Assembly: GCF_010093595.1 (NCBI RefSeq)
Contig: NW_022985464.1
Location: 39,668-87,296 of the forward strand
DNA: 47,629 nt
Reading direction: 5' to 3'
Source of the DNA: Mytilinidion resinicola
Taxonomy: Eukaryota; Ascomycota; Dothideomycetes; Mytilinidiales; Mytilinidiaceae
Part shown: positions 40,701-47,629 of the stretch, piece by piece
Position numbering within the stretch: the stretch's first letter is position 1
How the letters are laid out: every line of letters starts with the position of its first letter
Position numbers and translations under genes: made by a program
The notes under the pieces: model-generated
Told to the model about the DNA's origin: nothing
Database searches by the model: none
What the model saw: the letters and a program-made list of their open reading frames with translations, nothing else

Positions 40701-43695
40701 ATGATATCTCCTTTGAAGATCGAGGTATCATGGTGCTCGGATCGGGAGTCTACCGAATTGGCTCATCCGTGGAGTTTGACTGGTGTTCTGTGAGAGCTAT
40801 CCGGACTCTACGTGAGCAGGGTTTCAAAACCGTGATGATCAAGTAAGTAAGGTTCCTGGAACATTTACTAGAGTCAGACTCCGTCGAAGATGAAGCTGCA
40901 GTCCAACACCGTCTGAGGTGGCCTGGTAAGTTATCAAAAACTGCGAAACGACAGTTTTGGCAAGTCTGATAGCTTACCAGGCCACCTCAGACGGTGTTGA
41001 ACTGGACTAACACTCAAGGACAACTGACACTAGAGGTTCCGTATCTGTTATTAAAAGCCCATTCTTTACAAGAACTCGCTAACATGTGCATTTCTACCTA
41101 AAGTTACAATCCAGAGACGTTTGTTATACCTCCCCATACTCTCGGTGAAATTTTACTGATGTTGTGCCCAGGGTATCCACAGATTACGACGAAGCCGATC
41201 GACTCTACTTCGAAAATATAAATTTGGAGACGGTCCTCGACATCTACACAATGGAGAATTCCAGTGGTGTCATCCTTTCCATGGGAGGCCAAACCCCAAA
41301 CAACATTGCTCTACCGCTACACCGACTCAACGTCAAGATTCTGGGAACTTCTCCGGAGATGATCGATACGGCAGAGAATCGCTATAAGTTCTCTCGTATG
41401 CTTGACAGAATCGCCGTCGATCAACCTACCTGGAAGGAACTTACAAGTATTGACGAAGCCATTGAGTTCTGCAACAGGGTTTCCTATCCAGTGCTCGTTC
41501 GACCCTCCTACGTTCTCTCTGGAGCTGCCATGAATACCGTGTATTCCAAGGACGACCTCGCGAACTACCTCGCGCAAGCTGTCGATGTGTCAAAGGAGCA
41601 TCCTGTGGTGATTACCAAATACATCGAGAACGCCAAAGAGATCGAGATGGATGCCGTTGCTCGTAACGGCAAGATGATTGGACATTTCATCTCTGAGCAT
41701 GTCGAGAACGCCGGAGTACACTCAGGCGATGCCACGTTGATTTTGCCGCCGCAGGATTTGGACCAGGAGACAGTAAGACGAATCGAGGATGCCACCCGGA
41801 AGATTGGAAATGCTTTAGACATCACCGGGCCTTTTAATATACAGTTCATCGCAAAGGACAATGAGATCAAGGTCATTGAATGCAATGTGCGCGCCTCGAG
41901 ATCTTTCCCGTTTGTCTCCAAGGTCATGGGTGTTGATCTCATCGAGATGGCGACCAAGGCTATGGCTGGCCTACACCTTGAAGAGTATCCGCCAGTCAAC
42001 ATACCTGCCGATTATGTAGGAGTGAAGGTGCCTCAATTCTCATTCTCGAGGCTGTCCGGCGCAGATCCCGTGCTTGGCGTTGAGATGGCATCCACGGGCG
42101 AAGTTGCTTGCTTTGGTCGTACGAAATACGAGGCGTATATCAAAGCGCTCCTATCGACTGGCTTCAAGCTTCCCAGGAAGAACATTCTACTATCCATCGG
42201 CTCTTTTAAGGATAAGCTAGAAATGCTTCCATCCATCGAGTCACTTCACAAGCTAGGGTTCAATCTCTTTGCGACAGCTGGTACTGCGGACTACATCCAA
42301 GAGCACGGCATCCCTGTCAAGTTCTTGGAAGTTCTAGGAAACCATTACCAGGACAATGATCAGAAGTCAAAGTACTCCCTAACACAGCATCTGGCTAACA
42401 ACCTGATCGACCTTTACATCAACTTGCCATCCAACAACCGGTACCGGAGACCTGCTAACTACATGAGCAAGGGCTACCAGACGCGGCGTATGGCGGTAGA
42501 CTACCAGACTCCATTGGTCACCAACGTCAAGAACGCGAAGCTTCTCATCGAAGCCATGGCTCGCCATTACGATCTCGAGATCAGCAAGGTTGACTATCAG
42601 GAATTTGTACCTGCCCCAGGAGCTCACGAAGATACATCTATGCCAATGACACTCACTTCACCAAATACGTCCCCATCCCTGGCCCAACTTCTCGCTAAAT
42701 CGCCTTTCAAGCGGAAGCACATTTTGTCCGTCCAGCAATTTTCACGTAGCGACCTCCATCTTCTTTTCACAGTTGCCCAAGAGATGCGTCTGGGTGCCCA
42801 ACGCCACGGCTGCCTCGACGTTCTCAAAGGCCGCGTGCTCTGCACCATGTTCTTCGAGCCCTCGACCCGCACCTCCGCCTCCTTCGACACAGCCATGAAG
42901 CGCCTCGGCGGCGAAGTCGTCGTCATCAACGAAGTCATGTCGTCCACCAACAAAGGCGAGTCGCTCGCCGACACGATCCGCACCCTGGGCTGCTACAGCG
43001 ACGCCATCGTGCTGCGCCACCCGTCCGAGGACTCGGCCGACACGGCGGCGAAGTTCTCCAACGTGCCCATCATCAACGCGGGCAACGGCGCGCGCGAGCA
43101 CCCGACGCAAGCCTTCCTCGACCTCTTCACCATCCGCGAGGAGCTCGGCACCGTCAACGGCCTAACCATCACCTTCGTCGGCGACCTGCGCTACGGCCGC
43201 ACCGTGCACTCCCTCTGCGAGCTGCTCAAGCACTACGCCGTCAACATCCAGCTCGTCGCGCCCGCCACGCTCGCGCTCCCCGCCGCTGTCCGCGAGCTGC
43301 TGAAATCACGTGGCCAGCTGCTCCTCGAGAGCACGGCGCTCACGCCCGAGATCGTCGCGCGCAGCGACGTGCTGTACTGCACGCGTGTGCAGAAGGAGCG
43401 CTTCCCGGATCTGGCGCATTACGAGGCGGTCAAGGATTCGTATGTGGTCGATAATAAGGTTATGAAGGCGGCGAAGAGCAGTATGGTGATTATGCATCCG
43501 CTGCCGCGGAATAACGAGATCCATGAGGAGGTTGATTTTGATCCAAGGGCGGCGTATTTTAGACAGGTGAGTCTCTTGAGCGTTAACCCTGGGAGGACCG
43601 GGGAAGATGGAATGCTAACTGACGGGAAATTTGCTTAGATGAGATATGGGCTGTACTGCCGTATGGCGCTGCTGGCGCTTGTGATGGCGCAGTAG
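37711..43695 (+). CDS. pyrABCN: CAD-type carbamoyl-phosphate synthetase / aspartate transcarbamylase, lacking the DHOase-like domain
   Basis: Exons 37711-38323, 38382-40842, 41104-41118, 41172-43566 and 43639-43695 give 1846 aa. The glutaminase domain has [17 protein letters not shown] (catalytic Cys about 307) and QFHPEHTPG. The two CPSase halves span about 440-1506 ([21 protein letters not shown] begins one, [18 protein letters not shown] the second), ending in a MGS-like regulatory region ([12 protein letters not shown]). ATCase covers about 1540-1846: [34 protein letters not shown]. Role: first two steps of UMP synthesis in the cytosol. In Ura2/PyrABCN an inactive dihydroorotase-like domain of some 350-400 residues separates CPSase from ATCase; here VDYQ (residue 1506) is followed by a linker of about 35 residues, then ATCase, in one exon. 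Dihydroorotase must come from a separate gene, as in other fungi. Confidence 0.95.
40904..40999. repeat. intronic hairpin, 33-bp arms
   Basis: Arms 40904-40936 and 40967-40999 are reverse complements with one T/G position. The 30-nt loop carries an inner AAAACTG/CAGTTTT stem. It lies within the 261-nt second intron of CAD. The sequence ACTAGAG occurs on both sides (40867-40873 and 41029-41035). Confidence 0.85.
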
Positions 43696-44278
43696 AGATT
43701 GCTGATCGATACGGTTTACAACAATCGGCATACCCTGGGCGCATGGATTAAGAGGTCATTTCCCTAAAAAGTTTGTTGTGTGTGGCTGAGATTTCGGGAA
43801 AAAAGTCAAATTGAAAGATTGTTTCATTCGGAGTCAGGGTGTTTTGCATTGCATGGAAACATAACAGATCAGATCCCAAAAAAGCCGGCAAGGCAGGGCA
43901 GAGCATCATTTAGACTAGAACCAATATCGTTTTTTTTTTCTCTTGCATCTATCCGACCGCATCGGATAGGCGGAGGGTATCGGGTGGTGGAGTACCTTGT
44001 GTTCAGAGAAGTATTAATATCGTGTATGAATCTACTTGTAATGAGGTGTGGGGGGAAGCTATTCCGTTTTTTTTCTTTGACGTATACCCCGCATATCACT
44101 GGCGCGCGTGCGGAGTAGCATTTTGTCTTATTGGTTGGATTTTTGTGCATTAGTAGTACATTTGTATACTGAGGTATATACACTCGGGGAAATGAATAAG
44201 GAATTGAAGCCGTAACGCCTTGTTAGGTTACACCGGAGAGCCCTTGGTCTGAGTATTGGGGTATTGTGATGGATTGGA
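43696..44278. other. intergenic, converging 3' flanks
   Basis: It contains T-rich tracts near 43930 and 44069. No coding sequence or structured RNA is recognised. Confidence 0.4.
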
Positions 44279-45262
44279 CTAATGGTGGAGGCATCGTGAC
44301 CAGCCTGTGAGCTTGTTAGCAGTGGCTCGATTGAAGGATAGTAGGAGGGGAAGGGAATTGGATGCCGGGATGGGGCGACGACTGACGCCTTCTAGCAGAT
44401 GTTTTGAGGACTTCCACAGCGCATCTCTGCTCGCCGTGCTACTCCCTTCCTCTCTCCCATGGATCAAAAAAAAAAAAAAAAAGGTTCCACTCACCAGGTA
44501 ACCCACACCCAAACCCGACAAACAAATAAATCAAAAACAACACCACAACCACCAACAACGCCATCAACCTCACATTCTTCCACCACATCCTCCTCCTCAA
44601 CCCCCTGCTCCGCACGCGAAAGTCCTGCGCCGAGCTCCCCAGCCGATCCGTCTTGTCCACTAGCAAATCGATGCGCTCGCCCCGCTCCAGCACGCGCTCA
44701 ATGTTCTCCGTCATGATCTCGCGCACGCCCGAGATCTCGCTCTGCACCGTGCGCAGCGCATCCGCCTTGCCGGCGTCCGTCGTGCCCTGCTCGACCATCA
44801 GCCGCTTCAGCGTGCCGTTGAACGCCGCGCAGCCGTACGCCGGCAGGCGCGCAAAGTCGGTCGCGGTTTCTTTGAACTCCTCCAGGAACCGCTGCTTGAT
44901 GCTGACGAGGAAGCCGAAGGGGATCCGCCGGCCGAGCCCGCTTTCCGCGATCACGAGGTAGGTCAGGCCGCCGGCCGAGGGCGCGTCCGGGTGCTCCGAG
45001 GCGGCCGAGGCGATGTAGTGGATGAAGTAGGCGCCGTGCGTGTAGGTGAGCTTCTGGGGCGCGGCGTGGGTGATTTTGGGCAGGATGAGCGAGGCGAGCG
45101 AGGAGGTGTTGGAGGTGGCCGAGGCGGCATGCTCGGTGAGGATTGTGCTGTTGTGGGCGATGCAGGAGCTGCGGTGGGTGGTGAGTGGTAGTTAATGGGG
45201 GGGGATGGAGCTTGAGGGGAGGCGTACTAGAGCAGCGGTGTTTGGGAGGATGAGGAGGCCAT
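44279..45262 (-). CDS. nyv1: longin-type R-SNARE (Nyv1/VAMP7 family)
   Basis: Exons 45262-45228, 45168-44495 and 44304-44279 give 244 aa; introns are 59 and 190 nt. A longin-like N-terminal domain runs to about residue 120 (LLYSSCIAHNSTILTEHA, GAYFIHYIASAA, LTYLVIAESG, PFGFLVSIKQRF). It is followed by an R-SNARE motif with the zero-layer Arg in ENIERVLERGERIDLLVDKT. A basic GLRRRMWWKN segment precedes the membrane anchor LMALLVVVVLFLIYLFVGF. The last exon adds only GWSRCLHH after the anchor. Role: v-SNARE in vacuole/late endosome fusion. The final intron contains a 17-base A run on the + strand (44466-44482), read as poly-T in the gene. It is divergent from pop5 by 274 bp. Confidence 0.9.
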
Positions 45263-45536
45263 GGTGGCGGTCGGGGGTTCTTGAAGGACTATGTGATGGC
45301 TTGATGGTTATTCGGCAGTTTGTAGTTGTTTCGGAGGTGGTTCTCGATATTTTCGCGATGAAGAGATGTAGTGATGCGTGTGGTGTTGAAGGAGCATGAG
45401 AGCTCAGTCCGAGGATTTGATACGTCACCTGCGGCTAAGCCCAATGAGTCAGTAGCGTGCGGACCTGCATCGATCAACCCCAGATTAATTTTCCACAAGC
45501 CACACTTCTACTGGACCTGCACAACCTCCGGTCGCC
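45263..45536. promoter_or_regulatory. compact bidirectional promoter (R-SNARE / pop5)
   Basis: There are 274 bp between two outward ATGs. It includes a CCAAT box on the minus strand (ATTGG complement CCAAT at about 45440) and no TATA box. Confidence 0.45.
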
Positions 45537-46164
45537 ATGGTGAGAGTAAAGCATAGATACCTGGTCGCCACTTTTCTCTACCCCGGCGCCCCGACCGCGA
45601 CTTCCTCAAAAGAATCGCTGTCGCAAGTCCTCCAATTCAACCAGCCAACCTCTGATCGACTCGATGCTCCCCTTCTATTGAAAGCTATAAGACAAGGCGT
45701 CGCGGAGCTGTTTGGCGACTATGGCGCAGGAGTTGTCTCTCCGAGTCTTAGAAGTACGAGAATCTAGTGGCTACCGAAAATAGAATATATGCTAAAGCAT
45801 TACTACAGTAAACTACCTCTCCCCCGCCACGTCCACCGCCATCATCCGAACCCCACGCGCACATTGTCAGCTCGTATGGGCTGCGTTGAGCTTCATGACA
45901 CAGCTTCCAGATCCAATAGCACAGCCCTGCGTTGTGCGCGTTGTGCGGGTTTCGGGGACGATTAGGAAGGCCGAGCATGAAGTTATTCGGAGGGCTAAGG
46001 TTATCATTAAGAGAGCGCAAGAGGATGCATCTGGAGTGGATGATATCGTAAAGGCTGTGGGGGCTAGTAATGCGGCGCGTGTACAGGCAAGGCGTGAGGA
46101 GGATGTCATGGCTGTTGTGGATGAAGATGATGGAGATGAGGAGATAAGTGACGGCGAGGGTTGA
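45537..46164 (+). CDS. pop5: RNase P/MRP protein subunit Pop5
   Basis: Exons 45537-45753 and 45809-46164, joined over a 55-nt intron, give 190 aa. The N-terminus MVRVKHRYLVATFLYP is the Pop5 signature. Exon 2 continues with INYLSPATSTAIIRTPRAHCQLVWAALSFM and a beta strand, PCVVRVVRVSGTIRKAEH, all quoted in parts of the conserved Pop5 fold. The tail is charged and ends in an acidic stretch (DEDDGDEEISDGEG). Role: protein core subunit of nuclear RNase P and RNase MRP, which process tRNA 5' ends and pre-rRNA. Length is at the upper end of the family because of the acidic tail. Confidence 0.92.
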
Positions 46165-47199
46165 GTATGACATCCGGGGCTTTCTCTAGGAGTGTGAAAA
46201 ACATTGCGATTCGAGTGACTTGATCTTCTCAAATCGGTAAGGTAAAGAGGTATGGGTCTCTCCAATCCGACGTCTCGGGCATTCGATTCTCAGGGCCTCG
46301 CAGCTAATTATGACTACACAGGAGGAGCGATATCACTGCGAGCACTATGGCAAAATCTGATAATCGTGGGAAGCATCAACCTTCCTGCTCGCATCCAACG
46401 TCTGTCCCTGCGTGGCAAGAAACCCACCGTGCCGAGAAAACCGATGGGTACATTGACTTCAAGCAACTCAGAATCTGTGCACACATTAATATTTCCCACA
46501 GTTCTATATAAGTCGTTTGCTGTGGCCACTCCTAAACACTCGGGACCTCTCCTACTAGAAAATTACGGTCGCATCGTCGCCCTCGCGCCTAATTTGCAGA
46601 GAGCATCTTTTTATAGTGTAACAGAATTCCTTTACCACAGCACCACTATCGAGCTCTTATCACTTCTGATACTCATAAAAGGGCCTTATCCGAGCCTTAG
46701 AGCCTCACTACTATACTAGGAAGTTGTTATCAGCCTTGTAGCTGCTATTGCACGCAAATTCATTTAAAGTTGCCACGCCGATCGGTACCTCTAACAGAAG
46801 CAATTATAATCCCGGCTAGTGCGAAACAGCCTACGTAATTATTACTATGTAATTTACTTACAGTGGCTGTTAGACCTATAGCTGTATGGCTGTCAACCCT
46901 AGCCTTGCAATTCAACTTAGCCATGCCTCCAGTTAACCAACTCAACTATCTAAGAACACCTACAGAATCGCCATCTCACAACCCTATAACTGGAGCGGGT
47001 CGGCCGTCCTCCCTGCTAGCGTAACCGATGCGTTTATCTACGTCTACTAACGTTTAAGTGGCAAAACTTCAACATATAGTTCTATAAGTTAGCTAATTAG
47101 AAGATGCTCGAAGCTTTGCTGTGGCAAATGAAGCTATATATTCACCTGGATCCCCGGCCCCCTCTATAAAATAGAGATAAAAAAGAAAATAAGAATACT
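46165..47199. other. AT-rich intergenic region
   Basis: It is visibly richer in TA-containing steps than the housekeeping block, especially 46720-47200. A 155-residue frame at 46252-46719 has no recognisable domain, poor context and a downstream half of Leu/Ser bias, so it is not called. Decayed repeat DNA is possible. Confidence 0.35.
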
Positions 47200-47629
47200 C
47201 TAAGATATATCAAGCAAACTCTTATATATCCAGACTCCTCCAGATCCGACACCAATGCCAATTGCCTTCTCTGACACTGCCGAACATGATGGCCGATACT
47301 CTGATGGCAGCCATACTAGCTTCTCAGAATTATGTGTTATCCATACCCTATCTGAACTCAACGCTAGGCCTTCATATCTCGGATTCCGAGGCTCTATAGA
47401 AGTACTTAAAACTGATGGTGTTACACTAATATTGATAGTACCAATACTAGTGTGAAGATAGAAACCAGTAGTGTCAAATAACATGTTGTTGAGCGTCGTG
47501 CCAACGTTGAGCGTCGTGCCAACGTTGAGCGTCTGCAGGCACACGCTGCTGCTTGCATCCCAGATCTTGACTGTACGGTCGTACGACGCTGACGCCAGCC
47601 GTGTTGAGTCGTGAGAGAAGGCCACTGAG
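47200..47629 (-). CDS. 3' end of a NACHT/WD40-type (NLR-like) gene, cut by the window edge
   Basis: The frame is open from the right edge to the stop at 47202-47200 (143 codons visible). It starts inside a WD40 repeat (FSHDSTRLASASYDRTVKIWD, quoted in part: RLASASYDRTVKIWD), followed by SVCLQTLNVG and then the non-repeat C-terminal tail. The tail has DTTGFYLHTSIGTI, NPRYEGLALSSDRVWI, VWLPSEYRPSCSAV and IGIGVGSGGVWIYK. This tail is characteristic of fungal NACHT-WD40 STAND proteins (HET-E/HNWD relatives), which act in non-self recognition. A six-residue duplication (NVGTTL) comes from an 18-bp tandem repeat. The N-terminal effector and NACHT domains, if present, lie beyond 47629. The gene may be intact or a fragment. 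Confidence 0.75.
   Translation of the reverse strand, partial: SVAFSHDSTRLASASYDRTVKIWDASSSVCLQTLNVGTTLNVGTTLNNMLFDTTGFYLHTSIGTINISVTPSVLSTSIEPRNPRYEGLALSSDRVWITHNSEKLVWLPSEYRPSCSAVSEKAIGIGVGSGGVWIYKSLLDIS
47488..47536 (-). repeat. 18-bp in-frame tandem repeat in the WD40-type gene
   Basis: Two perfect 18-bp copies start at 47488 and 47506 (GTTGAGCGTCGTGCCAAC), followed by a 10-13-base partial copy. It adds six residues per unit after the WD40 repeat. Confidence 0.85.

Noticed and set aside
13180..43695. Pyrimidine gene cluster (uridine kinase plus CAD)
   Set aside because: The two genes are over 22 kb apart with many unrelated conserved genes between, so co-location is probably coincidental.
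46252..46719. 155-residue frame between pop5 and the WD40-type gene
   Set aside because: No recognisable domain, no sign of splicing or conservation, and it lies in AT-richer possibly decayed DNA.

Overview
The window is nuclear DNA of a filamentous ascomycete (Pezizomycotina, probably a dothideomycete). Genes lie on both strands and carry short GT-AG introns, mostly 50-110 nt, with GCTAAC/CTAAT-like branch points near the acceptors. The encoded proteins are fungal orthologues: a PyrABCN/Ura2-type CAD enzyme, Clp1, AP-3 beta, Gid8, Bqt4, Ppg1, Rho-GDI, a Yvc1/spray-type TRP channel, an R-SNARE and Pop5. I joined exons by hand from splice signals, reading phase and protein-family continuity. 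The exon sums of the joined models are multiples of three. There is no prokaryotic operon structure and no CRISPR.

Layout: (1) 1-3.6 kb, inositol polyphosphate multikinase (+) converging on Clp1 (-). (2) 5.2-11.6 kb, an accessory-looking stretch with an unrecognised low-complexity nuclear-type protein, a stand-alone caspase-fold protein with a lysine-rich tandem-repeat head, and about 1.7 kb of non-coding DNA holding a 47-bp inverted repeat and a nested family of palindromic and tandem repeats. (3) 11.6-28.5 kb, a housekeeping block: Gid8, uridine kinase, Ppg1 phosphatase, a prion-like Q/Y/P-rich protein, AP-3 beta, an unknown protein, Rho-GDI and Bqt4. (4) 29.8-31.5 kb, a CYP52-like P450 with an unusual I-helix. 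(5) 33-36.7 kb, a TRP-family vacuolar channel. (6) 37.7-43.7 kb, the CAD multienzyme. (7) 44.3-46.2 kb, divergent R-SNARE (Nyv1/VAMP7-like) and Pop5. (8) The right edge, AT-rich DNA and the 3' end of a NACHT/WD40-type gene that continues beyond the window.

The strongest unusual observation is in CAD. The carbamoyl-phosphate synthetase half runs almost directly into aspartate transcarbamylase within one uninterrupted exon. The inactive dihydroorotase-like domain that normally separates them in fungal Ura2/PyrABCN proteins is absent, leaving a predicted 1846 residues instead of roughly 2200. The same gene has an intron with a 33-bp-arm hairpin flanked by 7-bp direct repeats (MITE-like) and a 15-nt microexon. 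Other points worth a second look are the palindrome family at 10.9-11.25 kb, a stopless multiple-of-three intron in the TRP channel that would encode a hydrophobic segment if retained, and the P450 lacking the I-helix acid.

Two genes supply UMP by different routes: de novo synthesis (CAD) and salvage (uridine kinase). Several others serve the vacuolar/endolysosomal system (AP-3 beta cargo sorting, a VAMP7-type R-SNARE, a Yvc1-type channel). They are interspersed with unrelated genes, so I read this as ordinary fungal gene order rather than a cluster.
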